From Thinopyrum elongatum (taxonomy: Eukaryota > Streptophyta > Magnoliopsida > Poales > Poaceae), in assembly GCA_011799875.1 (NCBI GenBank), contig CM022298.1:497219180-497283179 (forward strand): DNA of 64,000 nt, in the 5' to 3' direction. Below, one piece after another: positions 1 through 12,200 of the stretch. Made by a program: the position numbers and the translations under genes. Numbering within the stretch: position 1 is the first letter of the stretch; the number at the start of each line of letters is the position of its first letter. The notes beneath the pieces were generated by a model, which saw nothing but the letters and a program-made list of their open reading frames with translations, searched no databases and was not told the DNA's origin.

Positions 1-2508
1 TAATGCTGTAGTGTCGTACAACTAAGGGGGGTGATGTGCGGTGCCGGGGCCTGGTTGTCGATCACGTTGATCGAGTCATCTGATAATTCAGCGGGGGCAA
101 CTTAGGACAAAGAGGGGGGTCTCTGGTGGGTCTCTATCCAGCCTATACTAAGCAGTTTAGGAAAAACAGGTAGGTATCAACAGCAGTTACAAAAACAGGC
201 TATGCATCAGAAATAGGATAAACAGTAGCAGCAGCAATTTCTAATGCAAGCATAAGAGAGAAAGAATAGGTGATATCGGCATGTTCAAAAGGGGGGTGCT
301 TGCCTGGAAGCTCTGCGGCAAGAGAAGGGTCGTCAACAGTGTAGTCGATCTCCGGAGCTGTGTCGGTCTCGGGGACTACGTCGGTACCGGGATCTACCGA
401 GAGAGAAGAGGGGGAGGAAACAAATAAATACACAGCAAACATATGCAACACAGAGCATGCCATGCTATGGTGCATTGTAGGATTGCCTAAAAGCATGTCT
501 AAGTCATATTAGTTATTTTAGCATTTAAGTTGGAATTATTAACCGGTGTATATGCACTATTCATCTACCGGAAACAGGCTAAAAGTTGCGGGTTCACCTC
601 CGTAGAGGGTCCCGACACGGAATCAGATGGCACGGTTGGATTCATCTCGTCGTTCTGAGTAACTTTCATATGTAAAGTTCTTCGATCCGAGTTACGGTTT
701 AATTTCTATGAATTTTCAAACGTTTTAGATATTTTCTGGAATTTATCTTAAATTAACATAAATGAATTATTGCATCAGCAGTGTGTCAGCATGACGTCAG
801 CAAGTCAAGAGGGGCCTGACTGGTCAAACTGACCAGTGGGCCCCACTTGTCATAGATAGTGGCTATAACAGAGTTTATTTAAAACTAAACAGGGGTTAAT
901 TAGCAGTTGGGCCCCACATGTCAGTGATAGATTAGGATAATTAGTTAAGTTTATTTATAAAAATGTTTTAATTAACTAAATACGTGATGGGGCCCGCAAG
1001 TCAGTGGCTGGGCCGGTCTGGTCAACGTTGACCGAAGTCAACAAGTCAAGGGGGCCCTGGGCCCACCAGTCAGTGGCCCAGGTGGTGCCTCGCGAGCGCC
1101 ACATCGGCGGTGGCTGCCGGAGTTGCGCCGGTGACCATTCCCGCGGCAGGGCGTCGCCGGAGTTGGCCGGAAATCCGATACGGGTTGCCGTCCGCTGCGG
1201 TTTCGGTCGCATTAGAAAGCTGGACCTGGGTCGCATCGAGTGGGGGTGGTGGCGACGCCGGAGACGCACCAGAGCGGCGACGGCAAGCACGGAGGCGGAC
1301 GGCGGCGCTCGAACGTGGTGGCAAATAGTGATACGGCATGCGCACAAGCTAGCTAAGCAGCTAGGGAGGGCCTACTCGACGCGGCGAAGACGGTGGGCAC
1401 GAGCGTGGGGTCGTTCGCTTGTCGGAGAGACGCCGGCGATGAGCTCGTGCGACGGCGGCTCGGGCATGTTGGGGGACGGCGTCTACGGGTACAAGAAAGT
1501 ATGGGGAGAGGAGGAGAGGGACGCGGTGCTCACAGCGGAGCCGTAGGGAGTGGCAGCGAGCTCGGCGAAGCACCGGAGTCGGCGAGGAAACCGCGGCGAT
1601 CTCGTCTGCCCGAGGTAGAAGACGAAGGCGTAGGCGTCGATGGGCGGCCTCGCCGGTCGGCCTCGGGCGCGTGGAGGACGAAGACGACGCCGGGGAAGCC
1701 ATAGGGCAGCTCGACGTGGCTCGGGGAGGCCATTAGCCACGGCTATGGCGGGGCGGCCACGGCGGATGCGCTCGGGCGGCGCGAGTAGAGAGAGGGAGGG
1801 CGCGCGAGCATGTGAGGAGAGGGGAGAATGGCGAGGCGACCAGGGGAGATGGATGGGCGAGGCCTTATCCTCTCGGCCGAGCGTCGGTGGCGTCGTGCTG
1901 TCGCCTCCTCGCTGGAGCGCGCGTGCGTGACCACGGCGGCGACGACACTGGGAGGAGAGAGGCGGAAGGTAAGTGAGAGAGAGAGAGGTGGGCTGGGCCT
2001 GGCCAACTGGGCCTGTCAGGTAAGCCGGCCTCTGGCCTTTCTTTTCTTTCTGTTTTCTACTTTTCTTTTATTTAGTAAACAGAGAGGTGAAAGGAATTGC
2101 TTGGGCATCCAAATAGCTTAGGAAAATTATGGAACTTGGTCCATTAAATCCAGGACACTTTTAGATACTGTCTCAACAAGTTTGAGAATTATTTGAAGCC
2201 ACTTGGATTTTTCATAATTAGAACCCCATTTAAAAATGCTGAATTGGTACTGAATTAATTGATACTGCTCATCCTTACATAAGGGTGATGTTGTTTTCCT
2301 TAACAAATAAATGTTATGGAATATTTGCTATCTGATGAACATTTCTCCAGCAGATTTTGAGCAACTTCAATTTCCACTTTGAATTTGAATTGATTTCAAA
2401 AAGGAATTTGAATTGAAAGATTTAACCACTGTGATTAAGCATTGCAAATGAGGATGACCAGGCAGGATTATCAGAGGGTCACTGTGCTTATTGCATAGGG
2501 GTGTTACA
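1..2508 (-). mobile_element. G0: partial family-G Gypsy LTR (right end)
   Basis: This stretch matches, in order and orientation, the right 2.5 kb of the two LTRs of the complete element G1 (for example the ends near 13474 and 22802). It begins inside the LTR, equivalent to about 10970 in G1, and ends in TGTTACA at 2508. Base 2509 resumes LTR sequence of element A. The five bases after the end, CCGTA, are the expected right TSD; the left copy lies outside the window. It contains a GC-rich block at about 980-1930 with long spurious ORFs. The TATA-like site of the other copies is altered here (about 422-430). Whether it is a solo LTR or the end of a full element cannot be decided from this window. 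Confidence 0.85.
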
Positions 2509-3074
2509 CCGTAGGTTTGAGGTAAACTACTCACGCTTCATCCGAAGGGCAATAGAGTTGATGTAGAAGCCCTCCGTGATCGAATCCCCCTCCGGCAGGG
2601 TGCCAGAAAAGGTCCCTTGATGGGATCTCACGGGTACAGAAGGTTGCGGCGGTGGAAAAGTGTTTTCATGGATGCCTCTGGTGGTTTGGGGATATTTGGG
2701 AATATATAGGTGAAAAAATTAGGTCAGGAGGGTCACGGGGGGCCCACAAGGGTGGGGGGCGCGCCCTACCCCCCTGGGCGCGCCCTCTGTCCTTGTGGCC
2801 GCCTCGTGGCTCCTCCGACTTCATCTCCAAGTCTCCTGGTTGTCTTCTGGTCCAAGTAAAATCATCGCGAAGGTTTCATTCCGTTTGGACTCCGTTTGGT
2901 ATTCCTTTTCTGTGAAACTCAAAAACAAGGAAAAAACAGAAACTGGGCTCTAGGTTAATAGGTTAGTCCCAAAAAATAATATAAAATAGCATATTAATGC
3001 TTATAAAACATCCAAAATAGATAATATAATAGCATGGAACAATAAAAAATTATAGATACGTTGGAGACGTATCA
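2509..3074 (-). repeat. A 3' LTR, remnant
   Basis: Homologous to the right end of the intact LTR at 6553-8143 (compare 2514-3074 with about 7583-8143). It ends in GAGACGTATCA at 3074. The first five bases, CCGTA, are the target duplication of G0. The rest of this LTR lies beyond the left window edge, on the far side of G0. Confidence 0.85.
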
Positions 3075-3089
3075 AGCATCCCCAAGCTT
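3075..3089 (-). promoter_or_regulatory. Polypurine tract of A
   Basis: Reads AAGCTTGGGGATGCT on the minus strand, directly before the 3' LTR start TGATACG. This is the position of the plus-strand primer in an LTR retrotransposon. The same 14-mer occurs at the equivalent position in E (60279-60292) and F (47454-47467). Confidence 0.75.
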
Positions 3090-4941
3090 AATTCCTGCTC
3101 GTCCTCGAGTAGGTAAATGATAAAAACATAATTTTTGATGTGGAATGCTACCTAACATATTTATCCATGTAATTTTTCTTTATTGTGGCATGAATGTTCA
3201 GATCCATAAGATTCAAAACAAAACTTTAATATTGACATAAAAACAATAATACTTCAAGCATACTAACAAGGCAATTATGTCTTCTCAAAATAACATGGCC
3301 AAAGAAAGCTTATCCCTACAAAATCATATAGTCTGGCTATGCTCCATCTTCATCACACAAAATATTCAAATCATGCACAACCCCGATGACAAGCCAAGCA
3401 ATTGTTTCATACTTTTGATGTTCTCAAACCTTTTCAACTTTCACGCAATACATGAGCGTGAGCCATGGACATAGCACTATAGGTGGAATACAATATGGTG
3501 GTTGTGGAGAAGACAAAAAAGAAGGATATAGTCTCACATCAACTAGGCGTATCAACAGGCTATGGAGATGCCCATCAATAGATATCAATGTGAGTGAGTA
3601 GGGATTGCCATGCAACAGATGCACTAGAGCTATAAGTTTATGAAAGCTCAAAAAGAAACTAAGTGGGTGTGCATCCAACTCGCTTGCTCATGAAGACCTA
3701 GGGCAATTTGAGGAAGCCCATCATTGGAATATACAAGCCAAGTTCTATAATGAAAAATTCCCACTAGTATATGAAAGTGACAACATAGGAGACTCTCTAT
3801 CATGAAGATCATGGTGCTACTTTGAAGCACAAGTGTGGTAAAAGGATAGTAACATTGCCCCTTCTCTCCTTTTCTCTTTTTTTTGGGCCTTCTTTTATTT
3901 TTGGCCTCTTTTTTTATTATTACTTTTTCGTCCGGAGTCTCATCCCGACTTCTGGGGGAATCATAGTTTCCATCATCCTTTCCTCACATGGGACAATGCT
4001 CTAATAATGAAGATCATCACACTTTTATTTACTTACAACTCAAGAATTACAACTCGATACTTAGAACAAAATATGACTCTATATGAATGCCTACGGCAGT
4101 GTACCAGGATGTGCAATGAATCAAGAGTGACATGTATGAAAGAATTATGAATGGTGGCTTTGCCACAAATACGATGTCAACTACATGATCATGCAAAGCA
4201 ATATGACAATGATGGAACGTGTCATAATAAACGGAACGGTGGAAAGTTGCATGGCAATATATCTCGGAATGGCTATGGAAATGCCATAATAGGTAGGTAT
4301 GGTGGCTGTTTTGAGGAAGGTATATGGTGGGTGTATGGTACCGGCGAAAGTTGCGCGGTACTAGAGAGGCTAGCAATGGTGGAAGGGTGAGAGTGCGCAT
4401 AATCCATGGACTCAACATTAGTCATAAAGAACTCACATACTTATTGTAAAAATCTATTAGTCATCGAAACAAAGTACTACGCGCATGCTCCTAGGGGGAT
4501 AGATTGGTAGGAAAAGACCATCGCTCGTCCCCAACCGTCACTCATAAGGAAGACAATCAAAAAATATCTCATGCTCCAACTTCGTTACATAACGGTTCAC
4601 CATACGTGCATGCTACAGGACTCACAAACCTTAACACAAGTATTTCTCAAATTCACAATTACTCACTAGCATAACTCTAATATCACCATCTTCATATCTC
4701 AAAACAATCATAAGGAATCAAACTTCTCATAGTATTCAATGCACTTTATATGAAAGTTTTTATTATATCCCTCTTGGATGCCTATCATATTAGGACTAAA
4801 TTTATAACCAAAGCAAATTACCATGCTGTTTAAAGACTCTCAAAATAATATAAGTGAAGCATGAGAGTTCATTAATTTCTATAAAATAAAACCACCGCCG
4901 TGCTCTAAAAAGATATAATTGAAGCACTAGAGCAAAATTGC
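3090..4941 (-). other. A 3' non-coding region
   Basis: Between the ORF remnant and the polypurine tract I see no gene. On the minus strand it carries three spaced copies of a TTCACTTATAT-like motif (about 4850, 4910 and 4955). It also matches 3' non-coding sequence of C2 around 36440-37280 (for example the segment 4050-4420). Short ORFs here overlap in several frames and are not credible. Confidence 0.6.
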
Positions 4942-6284
4942 CTAGCTCAAAAGATATAAGTGAAGCACAACGAGAGCATCATATAACATGTGAAAAACAA
5001 GTTTAAGTCTAACATACTTCCTATGCATAGGCATTTTATAGGGAAAGGATTTATCAAGACAAGAAAAAACTAGCATATGCAAGGAAGAAAGAAACAATAG
5101 CAATCTCAACATAACGAGAGGTAATTTAGTGACATGAAAATTTCTACAACCATATTTTCCTCTCTCATAATAATTACATGTAGGATCATAATCAAATTCA
5201 ACAATATAGCTATCACATAACATATTCTATAGATGATCCACATGCATACAAACTTGACACTCTTCCAAGATAGTGGGATTAACATTAACTAAAGTCATGA
5301 CCTCTCCAAACCCACTTTTATCAAAAAATTCATAAGATTGATCATACTCCAAAGTAGTGGGATCATTATTAACTAGAGTTGACACTCTTCCAAACCCACT
5401 TTCAATATTATTGCAAACATATTCATCACGAGGCTTAAATAAATTTTCAAGATCATAAGAAAAATCACCCGAATCATGATCATTGCAACAAGTAGTGGAC
5501 ATAGTAAAATTAGCATCCCCAAGCTTGGGGTTTTGCATATTATTAGCACAATTGACATTAATATAATTTATAATAACATCATTACAATCATGCTTTTGAT
5601 TCAAGGAACTATCAAGTATGGGTGCAATAGCAATAATCTCATGTTTAACATAAGGAACTATAGCAAATTCATGTCCATAAATATTGGCATCATGGCCATA
5701 AGAATAGCAAGCATCATGTTCATAAAGGGATATTTCAATCAAATCATCGGAATCGTAATTATCTATAGATTCATGCATGTCATTATTTTCTTCCAAAGCA
5801 ACGGTCATTCTCTCAATAAATTCTGACATAGACATTATGAGCATAGTTTTCATAGCAATATTTAAGTATGTCAAAATTTTCAGATTTGTAGAGAGTAATA
5901 TCATACTTTTCAATCAAAGAAGCAACTTCATAAGCACCCTTAAAAACAACAAATTCTTCAATTTGTTCGATATCATAGTAACTGTAAACACCCTTTTCAT
6001 AAGAAGATAAAATTTCATTATCATTAAACTCACATAGGTAGGGAAGGTGTTTTTTAGGGTTCTTAGAGCAACAGGTAAAATCAAAAAGTTCACAAAGATT
6101 CCAAGCATAACATAGCAAACAATTTATTTGATTCCATAAGAGTCTCCCTTTTTCAGACAAACGGTAACGCACAAAATGGGCATGCTCATCTAAAGATTTT
6201 TCCCTCAACTAAACTAGTTGGGGTTTCAGCACGAGCACATATGGATCGAAGATGATCCAAGTAGAAAACTTTAAGTGGATCCAT
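4942..6284 (-). pseudogene. Decayed ORF of unknown function (element A)
   Basis: I do not recognise the protein. The plausible start is the ATG at 6284-6282. The frame is broken in an A-run near 6195, shifts again near 5850, and has an in-frame TAG at 5226-5224; the last open piece ends at 4942. Translated pieces match the D ORF (38961-40298) along its length. Shared blocks include the KG-x-LLW region, a TCCS and FNDNE block, an EEFV-x-FKGAYE block and a LKYCYEN block. The C-terminal part shares CDSYIVEF and PMHRK-x-VRLK with the ORFs of E and F. It contains two copies of a peptide module around SGFGEV (about 5350-5405 and 5262-5326). No gag, protease, RT or integrase motif is present. Homology to D, E and F is seen directly; function is unknown. 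Confidence 0.7.
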
Positions 6285-6522
6285 ATCAATAGATTTTTAG
6301 CAAGCAAAGATGCAAGCAAATAGAAGGCACATGGTAACACAAGCAAAGAAGGGATCTAACAAGAAAAAGGCAAACAAAAAAGAGTGCAAATAAAAAGGCA
6401 AATCTTTTTAAAATCATTTTAGAAGTGGGGGAGAGGAAAACGAGAGGCAAATGGCGAATAATGTAATGCAAGAGATGAGAGTTTATGATGGGTACTTGGT
6501 ATGCCTTGACTTGGCATAGATC

Positions 6523-6540
6523 TCCCCGGCAACGGCGCCA
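6523..6540 (-). promoter_or_regulatory. Primer-binding site of A (tRNA-Asp type)
   Basis: The minus strand reads TGGCGCCGTTGCCGGGGA, complementary to the 3' end of plant tRNA-Asp as used by Athila-lineage elements. It lies 12 bases inside the 5' LTR end (AGTAGCA, ending at 6553 on the minus strand). Confidence 0.8.
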
Positions 6541-6552
6541 GAAATTCTTCCT

Positions 6553-8143
6553 GCTACTTCTTGAGCTTGCGTTGGTTTTTCCCTTGAAGAGGAAAGGGTG
6601 ATGCAGCAAAGTAGAGATAAGTATTTCCCTCAGTTTGAGAACCAAGGTATCAATCTAGTAGGAGACAACGCACAAATCACCAAATACCTGCACAAACAAT
6701 CAAACAACTTGCACCCAACGCGATAAAGGGGTTGTCAATCCCTTCACGGTTATTTGCAAAAGTGAGATCTGATAGAGATAGATAAACGATAAAGTAAATA
6801 TTTTTGGTATTTTTGGTTTATAGATCGGAAAGTAAAAGATTGCAAAATAGTAGATCGGAAACTTGTATGATGGAAAATAGAAACTTATATGATGGAAAAT
6901 AGACCCGGGGGCCATAGGTTTCACTAGAGGCTTCTCTCAAGATAGCAAATAATACGGTGGGTGAACAAATTACTGCCGAGCAATTGATAGAAAAGCGCAA
7001 AGTTATGACGATATCTAAGGCAATGATCATGAATATAGGCATCACGTCCGTGTCAAGTAGACCAAAATGATTCTGCATCTACTACTATTACTCCACACAT
7101 CGACCGCTATCCAGCATGCACCTAGAGTATTAAGTTCATAAAGAACGGAGTAACGCATTAAGTAAGATGACATGATGTAGAGGAATTAACTCAAGCAATA
7201 TGATGAAAACCCCATCTTTTTATCCTCGATGGCAACAATACAATACGTGCCTTGCTGCCCCTACTGTCACTGGAAAGTACACCGCAAGATTGAACCCAAA
7301 GCTAAGCACTTCTCCCATTGCAAGAAAAACCAATCTAGTTGGCCAAACCATACCGATAGTTCGAAGAGAATTACAAAGATATCAAATCATGCATAAAAGA
7401 ATTCAGAGAAGATTCAAATAATATTCATAGGTAAGCTGATCATAAATCCACAATTCATCTGATCTCGGCAAACACACCGCAAAAAAGTATTACATCGAAT
7501 AGATCTCCAAGAACATCAAGGAGAACATGGTATTGAGAATCAAAGAAAGAGAAGAAGCCATCTAGCTACTAGCTATGGACCCGTAGGTCTGAGGTAAAGT
7601 ACTCACGCTTCATCGGAAGGGCAATAGAGTTGATGTAGAAGCCCTCCTGATCGAATCCCCCTCTGGCAGGGTGCCGGAAAAGGTCCCTAGATGGGATCTC
7701 ACGGGTACAGAAGGTTGCGGCGGTGGAAAAGTGTTTTTATGGATGCCTCTGGTGGTTTGGGGGGAATATATAGTCGAAAGAATTAGGTCAGAAGGGTCAC
7801 AGGGGGCCCACAAGGGTGGGGGGCACGCCCTACCCCCTGGGCGCGCCCTCCGTCCTTGTGGCCGCCTCGTGGCTCTTCCAACTTCATCTCCAAGTCTCCT
7901 GGTTGTCTTCTGGTCCAAGAAAAATCATCGCGAAGGTTTCATTCTGTTTGGACTCCGTTTGGTATTCCTTTTCTGCAAAACTCAAAAACAAGGAAAAAAC
8001 AGGAACTAGCACTGGGCTCTAGGTTAATAGGTTTGTCCCAAAAAATAATATAAAATAGCATATTAATGCTTATAAAACATCCAAAACAGATAATATAATA
8101 GCATGGAACAATAAAAAATTATAGATACGTTGGAGACGTATCA
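6553..8143 (-). repeat. A 5' LTR (1,591 bp)
   Basis: On the minus strand it starts TGATACGTCTCCAACG at 8143 and ends AGTAGCA at 6553, giving TG...CA termini. It matches the C2 5' LTR (27552-28587 plus 32644-33192, 1,585 bp). The TSD base run ACTTG follows at 8144. Confidence 0.9.
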
Positions 8144-8148
8144 ACTTG

Positions 8149-9276
8149 GCACATGTTCATGCATGTAGTTGAATCAAAACCAACATAGCCTCTATGATAT
8201 TTATGTTCATGGTGTTCATATCCTACTCCTGCTAGTATCCAATGTTACTTATGCTTAATGCATGTTCATGACCATTTTCGCTCTCTAGTTAGCCGCTTCC
8301 CAACCAAATTGCTAGCCTTCGCCTGTACTAAGCGGGAATACTGCTTGAGCATCAAAATCCTAAAACCCAAGTTATTCCAGATGAGTCCACCATACCTACC
8401 TAGATGCGGTATTACCCTGCCATCCTAAGTAAATTTGCATGTGCCACCTCTAAAAACTTCAAATAAATATCCTTTTTTGTGTGCCTGGATTGTTCATAGA
8501 GCGACAGGAGGTAGTCAGTATCTTCCATGTTAAGCGGGTTATTCTCATGATGAGTGTTTATTCACTCGTCCTTGCACAAGAGGGGCGGTAATAGGGATTC
8601 CCAGTCCCGAACTCAAATTGCAAATAATTAAACAAAACTCCCCCAGGACTGTTGTTGGTATGGACGGCACCCGTTGTTTCGGACAAGCCATGGAGTGTGA
8701 TTGTTGGTGGAGGGGGAGTAAACCTTTACTTTTATCTCTTGGGAACCACTACTAATGTGTTTAGCATGGAAGATACCGATAACTAATGGTCGCGAAGTAA
8801 ACAAGAAGGGTGCATTTCTCAAAATTTCATTTACCTCTGTTTTAAAAACTTGAGCTCTCGCACCTCTGCAAATCACTGCTTCCCTCTGCGAAGGGACTAT
8901 CTATGTACTTTTATGTTATGTCATCACCTTCTCAAATAAGCGCCAGAACCTGAGAGCACTATTGTCATCCTCATGCATTGTGTGTAGCTAATATTGGGTG
9001 CATCATGACTGGATCTTTTCTACCATGAATTACAATGTTTAGTCGCTGCTTGAACTTTGGAGGTGCTCTGCATTTATGTTTTGCGGTCTCAAAAAGGACT
9101 AGCGAGATACCACTATTGTCATGTTATATCATGGTTGTTTTGACAAAGTGTTGTTATTTGAGATATATTATTATTGCTCGCTAGCTGATTATGCCATTGA
9201 TATGAGTTAATATAATTTTTAAGAGTTATTGTTGACATGGTTAGTCATGATCTTGGCTGAAAACCTGGGTGCTACT
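8149..9276 (+). other. B internal 3' non-coding region
   Basis: No gene is seen. The sequence is AT-rich and aligns by eye to E 59090-59960 and more loosely to C 26830-27480. It is interrupted at 9276/22808 by G1. Confidence 0.6.
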
Positions 9277-12200
9277 TGTGACGCCCCCGGCTCAATCGTG
9301 CACTAATCATACACGCAAATGCACACGATCAAGCCTAAGGACTCACGGGAAGATATCACAACACAACTCTAAAACATAAATAAGTCATACAAGCTTTATA
9401 TTACAAGCCAGGGGCCTCGAGGGCTCGAATACATAAGCTTGCGAACAAGCATCAGCGGAAGCATCAGATATCTGAGTACAGATATGAAACAGAAATAGAT
9501 AAGCCTTTAGAAAGGCAGGGCAAAACAAAAAACTACGATCGAAAGGCGCAGGCCTCCTGCCTGGGACCCTCTGAACCTACTCCTGGTAGTCGGCCAGCTC
9601 GTAGTAGCAGCCACCCTCGGGGTAGAAGTGGCAGCTGAAGTCCTCAACCAGGGCAGCGGTCTCAGGGCTCCGTCATCTGATTGCATCAAAAGGATATGGG
9701 GGGAAAAGAAAGCAAAGCAATCGTGAGTACTCATCCGAAGTACTCAGCAAGCAAGGATCTACACTACATATGCAACATTATCAAAGAAAGGCTGTATATG
9801 TGGACTGGGCTGCAGAAATGCCAGAATAGAGAGAAGGCCTAGTCCTATCGAAGACTAGCATCTTCAGAGGTCTTGCAGCATTAGAAGAGTGTAGATTAGT
9901 ACCATATAAAGTAGTAGTAATGTTATCAACCTCACCCAGAGATCCTTTCTCGACTCCCTGCGAGAAAGCAATCCCAGAACCATACAGTCATCAACCTCGT
10001 CCTGAGATCCCTTCTCGACTTCCGGCGAGACGCAATCCCAGAGCCATAGTATCCAAGTATCCAATTCTAGTTGTATTGATCGGGATACAACTCCGAGTGT
10101 CCGTTACCGAGGATCCGGCTATGTATAGATTAGTTCTTCCCTGCAGGGGTGCACCAACTTACCCACCACGCTCGCTTAACTCCGGCCGGACACACTTTCT
10201 GGGTCATGCTCGGCCTCGGCCAAATGATACACCGCAACCCTACCTAGAGCTCAACAGAGAGGTCCCCGCCGGTCTACATCCTAAGCGCAAGGGGGTCTTG
10301 GGCCATCGCCCCTCGCCCTTCGGGTCGTTGCGCACATGGCTCAGATCTAAGCACCACCTCTGTCATGAATGGCGCCAATTACTCCATGCCGCGCTGCTGA
10401 ACTGGACGTCTGATAGAGGTTTCGGCTGATGCATATGATGCAGAGTACCCATACTTTTCCCGCGTGATGGTTAGTGCTATCGGGCCAGAGGCCCACTCGA
10501 ATCAAATATCCAAATCGTAGTGTGTTGGTAGTGCGGTAACGAGCAGAGACTCATGATCGATGTGACCCCGTCGCCCCGTCTCGATGACTTGCGGCAAGGG
10601 CTAAGAATGCCCGGCCACGCCTCGTATTCTCACTCGGGCACCATCTAGGTCAACCCGTCTTCACATCACACGCGGGTACCCCTCAGGGTCGACCCGCCTT
10701 TCCAAGTAACAATAGTACAGTCCAAGTATCCGTGTGTCCATAACATCAAGGGAATCCGAGGTATCTCCCTCGTTAGATTCCTACTCGATGTATCCGTCAA
10801 GGTGAACTCGGAGGAATCACCCTCGTTGGGTTCACACTTGAGGTGTTGTACGACGGCGTCGTTATCGGAAGCGGTGAAGGCGGAATCACCCTCGATGACC
10901 ATGACCGAATAGCTACTCTACAGAGTTAATATCTGAAGTGCTACAAGAGGTTTCACCCTCGGCACTTGATAGTATCGCTGCAGTGTCATTACAACTAAGG
11001 GGAGGGGGTGATGTGCGATGCCGGGGCCTGGTCTTTAATCCCGTCGATCGGGTCTTCTGATATTCCAGCGGGGCAATCAGAACAAGTGGGGTCACTGATA
11101 GGTCTCTACCCGGCCTATACTAGACAGTTTAGGATAAGCAGGTAAGGTTTCAATAGCAGGTTACAATAAACAGGCTATGCATCAGAATAGGTAAAGCAGT
11201 AGCAGTAGCAATTCTAATGCAAGCATGAGAGAGAAAGAATAGGCGATATCGGTATGCTCAAGGGGGGGGGGGGGTGTTTGCATGGTTGCTCGGCGGCAAG
11301 GGCAAGGTCGTCAACGGTGGCGTCGGGCTCCGGAGCTGCGTCGGTATCGGGAACTGCGTCGAAGTCTAACGAGAGAGAAGAGGGGGAGGAAGCAGTATAA
11401 ATACACAGCAAACATGAGCAACACAAAGCAGGCTATGCTAACGTGCAGTGCAGGGTTGCCTAAAGACATGTCTAAGTCATTTAGTTATTTTAGGAATTTG
11501 TTTGGATTTATTTTATAAAAGCCAGGCACTATTCATTTATCGAAAACAGGCAAAAAGTTCCATGTTCATCTAGCTAGGGGCATCTGACAGGAATACGGAG
11601 GGCGTAGTCAGCTTCGTATCAAAATTCTGAGCAACTTTCATATATAAATTATTTTCATCGGAGTTACGGTTTAAAGATATGATTTTCTAAAGTTTAATTG
11701 ATTTTCTGGAATTACTTTTATTATTTAAATCAACATTATCCAGAACAGTGCGGGGGTGACGTCAGCATGACCTCAAGATGACGTCAGCTGGTCAACAGAG
11801 GCTGACCAGGGTCAAACCTGACATGTGGGGCCCACATGTCATACTCAGTGGCCTTAACAGAGGGGTTAAAATTAACTAATTGGGTTAATTAGTGGGTGGG
11901 CCCCAGTAGTCAGTGGCTAATTAGTGACTTAATTAACTAACTAATTATTCTTTTTAATTAATTCGTTTACTGAGGTGGGACCCATATGTCATAGACACAG
12001 GGAGGCCACGTCAGCTTTGACCCGAGTCAACGGGGTCAAAGGGGGCCAGGGGGCCCACTGGTCAGTGACCATGGGGGTGGGCCCCAGGCGCCACGTCGGA
12101 CGCCGGCCGGAGGGCACTCCGACGAGTTCCAACGCGGCGGAGCGCGCCGGCGAGGCTCGGGATTCGCCCTCAGGGCATCTCCGGGGGCACGGCTGGGCTC

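Larger units (their letters stand above)
2509..8143 (-). mobile_element. A: pol-less Gypsy LTR retrotransposon, minus strand
   Basis: On the minus strand it reads 5' LTR (8143 to 6553), tRNA-Asp-type primer site, a decayed ORF of unknown function, a long 3' non-coding region, a polypurine tract and the 3' LTR (from 3074 leftward). The 3' LTR is cut at 2508 by the G0 insertion. The right TSD is ACTTG (8144-8148). The internal region is only about 3.5 kb and contains no recognisable gag, RT or integrase, so it cannot move on its own. Its LTRs are of the same family as the 5' LTR of C2 (start TGATACGTCTCCAACG, end AGTAGCA). Confidence 0.88.

Noticed and set aside
8144..8148. ACTTG flanks both A (8144-8148) and C2 (27547-27551)
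   Set aside because: Chance match of two 5-bp TSDs, about 1 in 1,000. The sequences around the two sites differ, and orientation does not fit a single inverted insertion.
9920..10429. 169-codon ORF repeated at 19234-19743
   Set aside because: Both copies are in LTRs of the same element, so sequence identity is expected. The corresponding region of G2 breaks the frame, and the translation has low-complexity Pro/Arg content.
11265..11276. Poly-G run in G1 3' LTR
   Set aside because: Homopolymer length differs between LTR copies (shorter at 20577-20582). It is slippage or a sequencing artefact rather than a feature.
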